Assembly (NCBI RefSeq): GCF_947036865.1
Contig: NZ_CAMQSF010000017.1
Coordinates: 1-64,000 of the forward strand
Length of the DNA: 64,000 bases
Direction of reading: 5' to 3'
From: an uncultured Caulobacter sp.
Lineage (GTDB): Bacteria; Pseudomonadota; Alphaproteobacteria; Caulobacterales; Caulobacteraceae
The notes under the pieces were generated by a model. It did no database searches and was not told where the DNA came from. It was given only the letters and a program-made list of their open reading frames with translations. The position numbers were made by a program, and so were the translations under genes. Shown here in pieces: positions 7,296 through 16,040 of this stretch (its first letter is position 1; the number at the start of each line of letters is the position of its first letter).

Positions 7296-8678
7296 CTAGA
7301 TCACCGCCCGCGAACGCTCGCCGACCTCGCTGGAGAGCGCGGCGGCGACGATCTCCAGGCCCCGCCGCAGGGTCTGCTGGTCGGCGACGGCGCCCAGGCA
7401 GACGCGCACGCCGGACTCCAGGCCGGGCTCGACGCCGGGAGCGTCCGGCGGCGTGACCTCGGCCCCGCCGCGCAGGGCCCGGCCGGACAAGCGCTCGGCC
7501 GCCAGTTCGCCCATCGGCAGCCAGACGTGCGGGGCCGTGTCGGAGCGCGGCGTCTCGATGGCCTCGCCCAGGACCTCGCGGGCGATGGCCAGGCGCGCGG
7601 CCGCCTCGGCGCGGACCTCGGCGACGATGGTCTCGGCCGCGCCGTCCTCGATCCACTGGGTGGCGACCAGCCCGCCGAAGCCGGAAGGGGCGTAGGTGGT
7701 GGCGCCGACCGCGCTCAGCACGCGTTCGAAAGCCTCCGCCGTGGGCGCGACCAGAAAGCCGGCCCGCAGACCGGGCCCGAGGGTCTTGGAGACGCTGGTC
7801 ACATGGAAGGTCCGCTCCGGGGCCAGCAAGGCGAGCGGCGGCGGGGCGTTCGGCACATAAACGCCATAGACGTCGTCCTCGACGATGGTCAGGTCATGCC
7901 GGCGGGCGATGACCACGATCGCCTGGCGACGGGCCAGACTCATGATCCGGCCCGTGGGGTTCTGCAGGGTGGGAATGGTCGACAGCACGCGCGCCCCGGT
8001 CGCGCGGATGGCGGCCTCCAGCGCGTCGGGATCCAAGCCCTCGGCGTCCATGGCCACGCCCTTCAGTCGCCAGCCCGCGTGCGCCGCCAGCGCCTTGACC
8101 CCGCCATAGGTCGAGGCCTCGCACAGCACGGTGTCGCCGGCCCGCGCGACGGCGGCCGTGGCGAAGGCCAGGCCCTGCTGGGCGCCGCCGCAACAGACGA
8201 TCCGCCGCCAGTCCGCGCCCGCGAAGCCGCCGGTCATGGCCAGCCACTTGGCCCCGGCCCGCCGCTGGGCCTCGTGGCCCGCCGCCGGGGCGTAGGCCAG
8301 ATGCTCCAGGAGGTCCGGCCGCCGCCGCAGCCGCGCCAGGGCCTCGGCGATCCGGGTGGCCGCGGGGCCGGCCGGCGCGATGTTCTGAGCTAGGTTGATC
8401 GGCCCTTCGCGCCCGTACGGCCGATGCTCGGCCGGCGCGTTGACGAAGCTGCCGCGCCCGACATGGGCGCTGACCAGCCCCGCCTTCTCGGCCTCGACAT
8501 AGGCGCGGGTCACCGTGCCAAGGCCGACGCCCAGGCGATAGGCCAGGTCGCGCTGCGGCGGCAGGCGCGTTCCCGCCGCCAGCGCTCCGGACGCGATATC
8601 GGCGCGCAGGGCCGCCACCAGCCGCTCGTACAGCGGCGCGGAGCCTTCGGGCACGACAGGGGTCCAGGGGCTGGACAC
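7296..8678 (-). CDS. MocR-type transcriptional regulator (GntR helix-turn-helix plus aminotransferase domain)
   Basis: 460 residues from GTG 8678. Residues about 15-80 form a GntR winged helix (LYERLVAALRADIASGALAAG, then LPPQRDLAYRLGVGLGTVTRAY). The rest is a fold-type I PLP domain with PLP-contact motifs NPTGRIMS and VEDDVYG and the Schiff-base Lys in SVSKTLGPGLRAGF. MocR proteins use PLP or amino compounds as effectors and usually control a divergent gene. Here a perfect palindrome starts 12 bases upstream of this start, and a LysE-type exporter lies on the other side, so self-regulation and control of the exporter are likely. Confidence 0.95.
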   Translation of the reverse strand: MSSPWTPVVPEGSAPLYERLVAALRADIASGALAAGTRLPPQRDLAYRLGVGLGTVTRAYVEAEKAGLVSAHVGRGSFVNAPAEHRPYGREGPINLAQNIAPAGPAATRIAEALARLRRRPDLLEHLAYAPAAGHEAQRRAGAKWLAMTGGFAGADWRRIVCCGGAQQGLAFATAAVARAGDTVLCEASTYGGVKALAAHAGWRLKGVAMDAEGLDPDALEAAIRATGARVLSTIPTLQNPTGRIMSLARRQAIVVIARRHDLTIVEDDVYGVYVPNAPPPLALLAPERTFHVTSVSKTLGPGLRAGFLVAPTAEAFERVLSAVGATTYAPSGFGGLVATQWIEDGAAETIVAEVRAEAAARLAIAREVLGEAIETPRSDTAPHVWLPMGELAAERLSGRALRGGAEVTPPDAPGVEPGLESGVRVCLGAVADQQTLRRGLEIVAAALSSEVGERSRAVI

Positions 8679-8690
8679 GCGACATCTCCA

Positions 8691-8711
8691 ATATTGTCAT
8701 CATGACAATAT
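8691..8711. promoter_or_regulatory. 21-bp perfect palindromic operator between mocR-type gene and LysE exporter
   Basis: ATATTGTCAT-C-ATGACAATAT is a perfect 10-bp inverted repeat around one base, in the divergent promoter region. Its core (ATTGTC-N5-GACAAT) recurs at 57013-57031 in another divergent exporter locus. The natural reading is the operator of the adjacent MocR-type regulator. Confidence 0.8.
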
Positions 8712-8774
8712 GCGGCTTTGACTCTCGATACAATCGAAATCATCACGGTGACATTCCGGTCGAAGGAGCCCGAG

Positions 8775-9440
8775 ATGACCTCCCAGCTGCTGCTCGCCTA
8801 CGTGCTGTTCTGCTTCGCCACCGCCGGCACGCCGGGCCCGAACAACATGATGCTGCTGGCTTCGGGCGCGAACTTCGGCTTCCGCCGCACGATCCTGCAC
8901 ATCCTGGGGATCAGCGCGGGCCTGGGCTTCATGGTGCTGGCGATGGGACTTGGGCTGGGCGGGGTGTTTCGCGCCTATCCGGTGCTGCACGAGATCCTGC
9001 GCTGGGTTGGCGGGGCCTACATGCTGTGGCTGGCGTGGAAGATCGGGACCTCGACCTCGATCAGCGACAGGGCCGTGGGCGCCAAGCCGATGACCTTCGC
9101 CCAGGCCGCGGCCTTCCAGTGGGTCAATCCCAAGGCCTGGGCCATGGCGCTGGGCGCGGCGACCACCTACGCGCCGGAAGGGGGCGGCTGGACGGTCGTG
9201 CCGCTGCTGGCGGGAACCTTCATGCTGGTCGGCGCGCCGTGCAGCGCCGCCTGGGCCGGCTTTGGCCAGGGCCTGCGGCCGTTCCTCGACCGGCCGGCGA
9301 TCCTGCGGACCTTCAACATCGTCATGGCGCTGCTGCTGGTCGCCTCGCTCTATCCGCTGGTGGTCGAGCGGCCGAACGCCTCGACGCCGAACCTGGCCGT
9401 CGCGGGGCACGGCGCCCCGACGCCGCGCTCGCGCGGATAA
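8775..9440 (+). CDS. LysE/RhtB-family amino-acid exporter
   Basis: 221 residues from ATG 8775 with AAGGAG upstream; the track start TTG 8718 lies in the promoter region. The N-terminus (LLLAYVLFCFATAGTPGPNN) carries the LysE TPGPNN motif, followed by GxxxG-rich hydrophobic segments and about six membrane helices. The C-terminal 15 or so residues are hydrophilic. It is divergent from a MocR-type regulator and sits behind its palindrome, so expression probably responds to an amino compound sensed by that PLP protein. The substrate is not known. Confidence 0.93.
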   Translation: MTSQLLLAYVLFCFATAGTPGPNNMMLLASGANFGFRRTILHILGISAGLGFMVLAMGLGLGGVFRAYPVLHEILRWVGGAYMLWLAWKIGTSTSISDRAVGAKPMTFAQAAAFQWVNPKAWAMALGAATTYAPEGGGWTVVPLLAGTFMLVGAPCSAAWAGFGQGLRPFLDRPAILRTFNIVMALLLVASLYPLVVERPNASTPNLAVAGHGAPTPRSRG

Positions 9441-9499
9441 CCAGGCTGGACAGTCGCCGCGATCCGGGAAACCGTGAGTGACCCGAAATCGAGGCCGCC

Positions 9500-10345
9500 A
9501 TGACTGACCTTTCGATGAACCGCCGCGGCGTGCTGGCCGCTGGCCTGGCCTTCGCCGCGACGCCCGCCCTGGCGCGCGCCGCCCTGACGACCACGACGAT
9601 CAAGGTCGGCGACCGCGACGTCGAGCTGACCGTCGCCAGGCCGGACGCGCCCAAGGGCGTGATCGTCTTCTCCCATGGCGCGGGCAGCGCGCCGGACGCC
9701 TATCCGGGCCTGTTCGAGGCCTGGGCCAAGGCGGGTTTCCTGGTGGTCGAGCCGATGCACGTCGACTCGCTGAAGCATCCCAAGCACGCCGACTATGATC
9801 TGCGGGCGGCCTTCCCGCTGCGGATCGCCGACCTGGCCGCGACGCGGGCCTGGGCCGCCCAGGCGGCGCCGGGCCTGCCGATGGCGGCCGCCGGCCATTC
9901 CTACGGCTCGCTGATGTCGATGATCGAGGGCGGCGCCCTCGACGCCATGCTGCACGCCCGGGACCCGAACCTGAAGGCGGTGGTGAGCTTCTCGAGCGCG
10001 GGGCTGATCCCCGGCCTGATCGGCCCCTCGGCCTACGCCACCCTGACGCCGCCGTTCCTGATGATCACCGGCGACAGGGACGTCCTGCAGGGCAATTTCG
10101 ACGACTGGCACGACCATCTTCGGCCGTTCGAGACCAGTCCGGCCGGCGACAAGTACGCCTGGATCGGCAAGGACGTCGATCACGGCCTGGCCCACGGCCG
10201 CGACGCCACGAAGGCCAGCGCCTTCGCCGACGCCGCGGCGCTCAGCGTCACCTTCCTGAAGGCGACGATGCTGGCCGACGCCGAGGCCAAGGCCGCCCTG
10301 GCGGCCCGGACCTCGACGCCGATCGCCGAGTTCAGGCGGCGCTAG
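9500..10345 (+). CDS. Exported alpha/beta hydrolase
   Basis: 281 residues. An N-terminal MNRRGVLAAGLAFAATPALARA looks like a signal peptide with a twin-arginine start. The hydrolase fold has the oxyanion-region VIVFSHGAGS, the nucleophile elbow AAGHSYGS with Ser about residue 135, an Asp in ITGDRDVL, and a C-terminal His in DVDHGLAHG, giving a complete candidate triad. It resembles dienelactone-hydrolase or lipase-like periplasmic enzymes; the substrate is unknown. The last 14 bases overlap the 3-prime end of the convergent DUF1993 gene. Confidence 0.88.
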   Translation: MTDLSMNRRGVLAAGLAFAATPALARAALTTTTIKVGDRDVELTVARPDAPKGVIVFSHGAGSAPDAYPGLFEAWAKAGFLVVEPMHVDSLKHPKHADYDLRAAFPLRIADLAATRAWAAQAAPGLPMAAAGHSYGSLMSMIEGGALDAMLHARDPNLKAVVSFSSAGLIPGLIGPSAYATLTPPFLMITGDRDVLQGNFDDWHDHLRPFETSPAGDKYAWIGKDVDHGLAHGRDATKASAFADAAALSVTFLKATMLADAEAKAALAARTSTPIAEFRRR

Positions 10346-10871
10346 GCGCGGCCCGCACCCGTTCGGCCGGGATGTTCAGGAAGTCGCGCTTGCCCAGCGG
10401 CACGCCCTTGTGGCGCAGGATGTCGTAGGCGGTCACGACGTGGAACTGGAAGTTCGGCAGGGCGAACTCCAGCAGGAACTGACCGCCGTCAAAGCCGAGA
10501 CTGAAGGTCGGCAGGGTCATCACGATCTCGCGGCCCTCGGCGCCGTCATAGGCCGAGGCCGGCACGCTCTGGACGAAGTCCAGGGTCTTGGCGACGCGCG
10601 CTTGCAGCTCGGCGAAGGTCTTCTCCTCGTCGGGCATGGCCGGGGCGGCCACGCCGGTCAGCCGGGCGACCGCGCCCTTGGCCGCGTCCGAGGCCCGCTG
10701 GATCTGGCCCGACAGCGGCAGCATGTCGTCGAACAGACGCGCCTCGACATAGGCGTCGGGGTCGACCCCGGTCGCCTCGGCGTGGGCCTTGGCCTTTTCG
10801 AGCAGGGACGACAGCGTCGCGAGGCCGCGCGAGATCGACGTGACGGCCACGTGTTGAACGGAGAAGGACAT
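10332..10871 (-). CDS. DUF1993 family protein
   Basis: 179 residues from ATG 10871 with GGAGAAGG-type purines upstream on the coding strand not evident, so the start rests on family fit (MSFSVQHVAVTSISRGLATLSSLLEKA). The pattern VEARLFDDMLPLSGQIQRASDAAKGAVARL and C-terminal PNFQFHVVTAYDILRHKGVPLGKRDFL are those of DUF1993, a four-helix DinB-like fold. The biochemical function is unknown. It is convergent with, and overlaps by 14 bases, the hydrolase gene. Confidence 0.92.
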   Translation of the reverse strand: MSFSVQHVAVTSISRGLATLSSLLEKAKAHAEATGVDPDAYVEARLFDDMLPLSGQIQRASDAAKGAVARLTGVAAPAMPDEEKTFAELQARVAKTLDFVQSVPASAYDGAEGREIVMTLPTFSLGFDGGQFLLEFALPNFQFHVVTAYDILRHKGVPLGKRDFLNIPAERVRAAPSAA

Positions 10872-10994
10872 GGGAAGCTTCCTGGCTGAGCCCGACCCCT
10901 CCGGTCGAGCTCCCGGGAAGTTGGGCGGCCGCCGAAGCGTTTTCAATCGCTACGGATGACGATGAGTGTCAGCAGCGACGCGCACCGGCCGTGT

Positions 10995-13202
10995 TCAGGC
11001 CTCGGCGGTGAGGCGGACACGGCCGCCTTCGGCGACCAGCGCGTCGATCGCGTCGGCGGCCACCGGCGCGCTGAACAGGAAGCCCTGGGCCTGGGCGCAG
11101 CCGATGTCCTTCAGCCGCTGACGCTGCTCGTCGGTCTCGACGCCCTCGGCGATCACCGACAAGTGCAGGGCCTTGGCCAGGCGCACGATCGCCGCGACCA
11201 CCGCGCCGGCCTCCTTGTCGTCGCCCAGCGGCGTGATGAAGCTGCGGTCGATCTTGATCTTGTCGATCGGATAGCGCCGCAGATAGCTCAGCGAGCTGTA
11301 GCCGGTGCCGAAGTCGTCGAGCGCCAGGGAGAAACCCATCTTGCGCAGGCGGCTGATGGCGTCGTGCGTGGCCTCGTCGTCGCCCAGCAGGGCGCCTTCG
11401 GTGATCTCCAGTTCGATGGCGTGGGCGTGGGCGCCGGTCTCGCGCAGGATCTCCGCCACCTGTTCGGGGAAGTCCGGTTGCCGCATCTGCAACACCGAGA
11501 CATTGACAGCCACCTTCAGGTCCTTCCAGCGACGGCTGTCGGCGAAGGCGCGGCGCATGATCAGGCGGCCCAGGTCGTCGATCAGGCCGCAGTCCTCGGC
11601 CAGCGGCACGAAGGCGGCCGGCGAGATGGCGCCCTTGGTCGGGTGGGTCCAGCGAGCCAGGGCCTCGACCGCGACGACCCGACCGATCGCGTCCACCTGC
11701 GGCTGATAGGCCACCCAGACGCCGCCGTCGCGCAAGGCCGCGCGCAGGTCCGCCTCGAGGCCGCGCCGGGCCTTCAGCGCCGAGTCCATCTCGGCCTCGA
11801 AGAAGCAGTAGCGCCCGCGCCCCTCTTCCTTGGCCCGGTACATGGCCACGTCCGCCCGGCGCGCGGCTTCGACGGCGCCGACATGGGCCTCGGCATGGTC
11901 GATCAGCGCGATGCCGATCGAGCCGCCGACGAAGACGGTGCCGCAGGACAGATCGACCGGAGCGCTCAAGGCCGCCACCAGGCGATCGGCCGCGGCCGCC
12001 GCGCCGCGCGGATCGAGATCGACGGCCACGACGCCGAATTCGTCGCCGCCCAGGCGCGCCACCGTCTCGCCGGCGCGACAAAGGGCGGCCAGACGCTTGG
12101 CCACGATCTGGATCAGCTCGTCGCCGGCGGCGTGTCCGTGGGTGTCGTTGACCGCCTTGAAGCGATCCAGGTCGATGGCCAGCACGGCGACCGCGCCGCG
12201 ACGCCGCGAGAGGCCGTCTATGGCCTGACGCAGGCGCTCCTCGAACAGGACGCGGTTGGCGAGCCCGGTGAGGGCGTCGTGAAGCGCCATGTGCTTGGCC
12301 CGCGCCTCGCTCGCGATCAGGCCCTCGGCGATCTTGCGGCTGCGGCGCGCGAGGATGCCCACGGCCACGACCAGGCCGCCGACCACCAGCAGGATCGGCA
12401 GCACGGCCTTGCGCAGCAGGCGCTGGCCGGGATGCACCGGCGCCCAGTCCAGCGTCGCGATGATCCGGCCGGACAGGTCGCGCAGCGGCACATGGGCGTC
12501 GTTCGGTTGGTTGGTGGCGTCGCCCCGGTGCAGGTGGATGCCCTTCAGCAGGAAGCGGCTGGCCAGATTGTCCAGGAACAGGGCGTCGATCTTCAGCGCG
12601 GTGACCACCACCGGCGCACGGGGATTTCGGATCAAGGCCTTGCCGAAGTCGGGCTGCACCAGGCTGGCGGTGATCAGATAGGTGGCGCCGTTGATATCTT
12701 CGAGCGCGCTCACCTGAACGGGGCGCGACACGAGGCCGCCGTCGGCGCGCGGACCGGTGGGACGCGCCAGCCCGCGCTCGGCGGCCCGCAGCTGGGCCAG
12801 CACCGGGCCGAGGTCGGCGGCGTAAGGCTGATACTCGTCCGGCGAGGTCTCCAGGCCCGCCTTCTCGGCGTACAAGGGCCGATCGTGCTGGTCGACGATG
12901 AAGATCAGGTCGAAGCCCGCCTGGCCCAGCAGATAGGCGCCGATGTTCTCGCGCGCCCAGGCCGGATCGAACCGGTTGTCCAGATGCTCGACCGCCTCGT
13001 CCCAGGTCGTCTGCGGCGAGATGACACGCTGGATGTCGCCGGTGCGCGCCTGCAGGCCGCGCGCGACCAGCGCCTCGTCGTGCTTCAGCGCGCCTTCGTC
13101 AACGCGCCCGGCGATCATGAACAGCATGAGCAGCAGGGCGGCGACGGTCAGCAGCCCCATGCCGATCAGCGGGGCGGAAAGCCGGGTCTCGATGCGCTTC
13201 AT
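10995..13202 (-). CDS. Membrane CHASE4-GGDEF-EAL cyclic-di-GMP enzyme
   Basis: 735 residues from ATG 13202 (the track start at 13256 adds 18 residues of no known family). Order: membrane segment (about 9-31), periplasmic CHASE4-like sensor (about 40-190, TTWDEAVEHLDNRFDPAWARENIGAYL), second membrane segment (about 263-283, LPILLVVGGLVVAVGILA), GGDEF (ALTGLANR, active-site RLGGDEFGVV), and EAL (VAVEALARW, DDFGTGYSSL, AEGVET). Both catalytic signatures are intact, so synthesis and breakdown of cyclic-di-GMP are both possible. It senses something outside the cytoplasm; the ligand is unknown. Confidence 0.94.
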   Translation of the reverse strand: MKRIETRLSAPLIGMGLLTVAALLLMLFMIAGRVDEGALKHDEALVARGLQARTGDIQRVISPQTTWDEAVEHLDNRFDPAWARENIGAYLLGQAGFDLIFIVDQHDRPLYAEKAGLETSPDEYQPYAADLGPVLAQLRAAERGLARPTGPRADGGLVSRPVQVSALEDINGATYLITASLVQPDFGKALIRNPRAPVVVTALKIDALFLDNLASRFLLKGIHLHRGDATNQPNDAHVPLRDLSGRIIATLDWAPVHPGQRLLRKAVLPILLVVGGLVVAVGILARRSRKIAEGLIASEARAKHMALHDALTGLANRVLFEERLRQAIDGLSRRRGAVAVLAIDLDRFKAVNDTHGHAAGDELIQIVAKRLAALCRAGETVARLGGDEFGVVAVDLDPRGAAAAADRLVAALSAPVDLSCGTVFVGGSIGIALIDHAEAHVGAVEAARRADVAMYRAKEEGRGRYCFFEAEMDSALKARRGLEADLRAALRDGGVWVAYQPQVDAIGRVVAVEALARWTHPTKGAISPAAFVPLAEDCGLIDDLGRLIMRRAFADSRRWKDLKVAVNVSVLQMRQPDFPEQVAEILRETGAHAHAIELEITEGALLGDDEATHDAISRLRKMGFSLALDDFGTGYSSLSYLRRYPIDKIKIDRSFITPLGDDKEAGAVVAAIVRLAKALHLSVIAEGVETDEQRQRLKDIGCAQAQGFLFSAPVAADAIDALVAEGGRVRLTAEA

Positions 13203-13398
13203 CTCTCGCGAAGGTCCAGGCGCGGGGGCAGCTAAGGCCAAGAGATTGAAAGGCAATGGCTAAGCTGGGCCTAACGCCGCCCCCGCCTCGTCCCCGACTT
13301 GGGTTCGCCTCGACCGACGGTATCGCGTCATTTATCCCGCGCCGACGATTTCATCCGAAGCCGAAAGGTTCTACAGAGACCGACCGTTCTTCCCAGCC

Positions 13399-14484
13399 TT
13401 GCGACGACTTCCCTTGCGACTGCCCCAGGCCCGACTCGACCAGGTTCTCGACCGTTTCCGCGAAGTGGAGGCCCGCATGGGCGCGGCCACCGACGGGAGC
13501 GAGATCGTCAAGCTCTCCAAGGAGCACGCCGAGCTGAAGCCGGTGGCCGAGGCCGTCGAGCGCCTGGCCAAGCTGACCGCCGAGCGCGCCGAGCTCGACG
13601 CCCTGGCCGCCGATCCCGAAATGGCCGACATGGTCCGCGACGAGATGGACGCGCTCGACGAGAAGCTGCCCGTCCTGGAGCGCGAGCTGGCCCTGATGCT
13701 GGCGCCCAAGGACAAGGACGAGAACGCCTCGGCCATTCTGGAAGTGCGCGCGGGCACCGGCGGCGACGAGGCGGCGCTGTTCGCGGGCGACCTCTTCCGC
13801 ATGTACCAGCGCTACGCCCAGCTGCACGGCTGGCGGGTCGAGGTCGACAGCGTCTCGGAAGGCGAAATGGGCGGCTTCAAGGAAATCGTCGCCTCGATCA
13901 CCGGCGACGGCGTGTTCGGCCGGCTGAAGTTCGAGAGCGGCGTGCACCGGGTGCAGCGCGTGCCGGCCACCGAGGCGCAAGGCCGCATCCACACCTCGGC
14001 CGCCACGGTCGCGGTGCTGCCCGAGGCCGAGGACGTCGAGATCGAGATCAAGGAAAGCGACCTGCGGATCGACACCTACCGCTCGTCGGGCGCGGGCGGT
14101 CAGCACGTCAACAAGACCGACTCGGCCGTGCGCATCACCCACTTGCCGACCGGCGTGGTGGTGACCAGCTCGGAAAAGTCGCAGCACCAGAACCGCGCCC
14201 GGGCGATGAAGAACCTGAAGGCGCGCCTCTACGACATGCAGCGCGAGGCGCTGGACAGCGCCCGCTCCGAGGCCCGCAAGAGCCAGGTCGGCAGCGGCGA
14301 TCGCTCCGAACGCATCCGCACCTACAACTTCCCGCAAGGCCGGGTGACCGATCACCGGATCAACCTGACCCTCTACAACCTGTCGCGGATCATGGAGGGC
14401 GACGCCCTGGACGACGTGATCAACCCGCTGATCGCCGAGGACCAGGCCGAGCGTCTGGCCAGCCTGGAAGAAAGCTTTAGCTAG
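13399..14484 (+). CDS. prfA: Peptide chain release factor 1
   Basis: About 361 residues. The domain with the GGQ motif ([22 protein letters not shown]) enters the ribosomal peptidyl-transferase centre to release proteins at UAA and UAG; the decoding domain lies before it, and [20 protein letters not shown] follows. No ATG or GTG is at the expected start: TTG 13399 or TTG 13414 are the candidates, with no obvious Shine-Dalgarno, so initiation may be weak or nearly leaderless. Its usual neighbour prmC is on the other strand 9 kb away. A pseudouridine synthase gene begins 4 bases after the stop. Confidence 0.96.
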   Translation: MRRLPLRLPQARLDQVLDRFREVEARMGAATDGSEIVKLSKEHAELKPVAEAVERLAKLTAERAELDALAADPEMADMVRDEMDALDEKLPVLERELALMLAPKDKDENASAILEVRAGTGGDEAALFAGDLFRMYQRYAQLHGWRVEVDSVSEGEMGGFKEIVASITGDGVFGRLKFESGVHRVQRVPATEAQGRIHTSAATVAVLPEAEDVEIEIKESDLRIDTYRSSGAGGQHVNKTDSAVRITHLPTGVVVTSSEKSQHQNRARAMKNLKARLYDMQREALDSARSEARKSQVGSGDRSERIRTYNFPQGRVTDHRINLTLYNLSRIMEGDALDDVINPLIAEDQAERLASLEESFS

Positions 14485-14487
14485 GCC

Positions 14488-15255
14488 ATGGCTTGGACCC
14501 GCACCTATGACGAGGCCGAGCCCCAGCGGGTCAATAAATGGCTGGCCCAGAGCGGCGTGTGCTCGCGCCGCGAGGCCGAGCAGCTGATCGCCGACGGCCT
14601 GGTGTCGATCGACGGCGCGGTGGTCGAGGACGTCGGCCGCAAGATCCAGCTGGGCCAGACCCTGACGCTGGCCGACCGCGCCACCGCCAAGCTCGACGGC
14701 ACGCCGACCTATCTGATCCACAAGCCGCGCGGCGTGGTCTCGGCGCAGCCCGATCCTGGCCAGACGCCGGCGGCGCGCCTGCTGACCCGCGCGAACCTAT
14801 GGGGCGACGCGGCGGGCGTGGCGATCCCGCAATCGGGCGACCTGATCCCGCCGGTCGGACGGCTGGACAAGGACTCGCGCGGCCTGCTCCTGCTGTCGCA
14901 GGACGGCGTGGTGGCCAAGGCCGTGATCGGGCCTCAGTCGGACCTGGAAAAGGAATATCGCGTCGCCGTGATGGGCGAGCTGACCGAAGAGAAGCTGGAG
15001 CTCCTGCGCTTCGGTCTGGAATTGGATGGCCGCGAGCTCAGGCCGGCGGACGTCGAGGTGATCTCCGACCAGCGCCTGAAGTTCGTCCTGCGCGAGGGCC
15101 GCAACCGGCAGATCCGCCGAATGTGCGAGCTCGTGGATCTGAAGGTGGTGGACCTGTTCCGCGTGCGGATCGGTCCGCTGGACCTGGGCGACATGCCCGA
15201 AGGCCGCTGGCGGCCGCTGACGGCCGCCGAGCGGGCGGCGCTGATCGGGGGTTAG
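14488..15255 (+). CDS. RsuA/RluB/RluF-family rRNA pseudouridine synthase
   Basis: 255 residues. An S4 RNA-binding domain (RVNKWLAQSGVCSRREAEQLIADGLV) precedes the catalytic domain, where the nucleophilic Asp is in GRLDKDSRGLLLLSQDG and REGRNRQIRRMCELV closes the family pattern. It isomerises uridine in rRNA; the RluF-like features (short S4 start, RLDKDSRGLLLL) are suggestive, but the target position cannot be fixed. It starts 4 bases after prfA, so both are one operon of translation genes. Confidence 0.93.
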   Translation: MAWTRTYDEAEPQRVNKWLAQSGVCSRREAEQLIADGLVSIDGAVVEDVGRKIQLGQTLTLADRATAKLDGTPTYLIHKPRGVVSAQPDPGQTPAARLLTRANLWGDAAGVAIPQSGDLIPPVGRLDKDSRGLLLLSQDGVVAKAVIGPQSDLEKEYRVAVMGELTEEKLELLRFGLELDGRELRPADVEVISDQRLKFVLREGRNRQIRRMCELVDLKVVDLFRVRIGPLDLGDMPEGRWRPLTAAERAALIGG

Positions 15256-15416
15256 CCGATCTGGTCGATGACCTCGGCGCGCAACTCGGCGCGGGTCATG
15301 CCGGGCCAGGCCCAGTCGGTCTGGGCCGGACGAACCGCCGACAGCGCGACGCGACGCGGCGTTTGGGTGCGAGGCTCGGGCCGGACGGCGGCCTCGCGGT
15401 GGGTAACGGTTTTCAT
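15252..15416 (-). CDS. Small hypothetical protein
   Basis: 54 residues from ATG 15416 (the track extends to 15491 with no support). It is rich in Arg, Ala and Pro with RRVALSAVRPAQTDWAWPGMTRAELRAEVIDQIG at the end. I do not recognise a family. It overlaps the 3-prime end of the pseudouridine synthase gene by 4 bases, tail to tail. GC-rich shadow ORFs are common here, so it may not be expressed. Confidence 0.35.
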   Translation of the reverse strand: MKTVTHREAAVRPEPRTQTPRRVALSAVRPAQTDWAWPGMTRAELRAEVIDQIG

Positions 15417-15619
15417 GAAGTTCCAAACAGGGGCCGGCGAATTGGCGGGCCCAAAACAATAGAAAGATGGGAAATCGCCCCGGGCGGTCATTGACGGCGC
15501 GGGCCGAGCGAAGCGCGGCCTTGCGTCAGGGGACGCTTGAGCGGCGAGCGCGCATGGATGACAGATGGGGCGCCGCGTGTCCAGTTCAAGAGGCGCGACC
15601 GAGACGCCAAGCCGCGGCC

Positions 15620-16027
15620 TCAGCGCTTGACCTTGGAATACGGCACGAACGGGCCCAGGCTGACGAAGCCGCGCGGGAAGTGCGAGATCGAGTCGAGCAG
15701 CTGAACCGTCTCGGGCGCGCAGAGCTGGTTGCCGTAGGTCTTGGTCAGCAGCACGTCGTCCTCGCGCAACGAGGAAGCGCCGCCGCGCGGGCGGTTCACC
15801 AGGAGCTGGTTGCCCGGCAAGTGGTAGACGATCGCCACGCCCTCGATGATCTCGCTGCCCTGGATGTCGCTGAGGCTGACGCAGGCGACCGGCTTGCCGG
15901 CCACGCGGCCTTCCAGGCGCTGGGCCAGCTCGGCCTCGCCGGAGAGCCGTTCGCGCGGCGCGGCCGACGCGCTCGCCGCCGCCGCCAGGATCGCCGCCAG
16001 CGTCAAGCTTCTCGCCAAGCCTCGCAT
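15620..16027 (-). CDS. Secreted small protein, DUF6491-like
   Basis: 135 residues from ATG 16027. A signal peptide (MRGLARSLTLAAILAAAASASAAP) is followed by a domain with two Cys (GKPVACVSLSDIQ and GNQLCAPETVQLL) that could form a disulfide, and a C-terminal SLGPFVPYSK. The CVxLxxI...I..G.AIVY pattern recalls small periplasmic DUF6491 proteins, but I hold that loosely. It lies 14 bases beyond the end of ispG on the same strand and may be cotranscribed. The 203 bases to the next gene on the left hold nothing I can support. Confidence 0.7.
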   Translation of the reverse strand: MRGLARSLTLAAILAAAASASAAPRERLSGEAELAQRLEGRVAGKPVACVSLSDIQGSEIIEGVAIVYHLPGNQLLVNRPRGGASSLREDDVLLTKTYGNQLCAPETVQLLDSISHFPRGFVSLGPFVPYSKVKR

Positions 16028-16040
16028 CACGTGTCTCTCC

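Noticed and set aside
10956-13235. 759-aa plus-strand ORF
   Set aside because: Antisense to the clear GGDEF-EAL gene with Asp/Gly/Gln-rich shadow composition.
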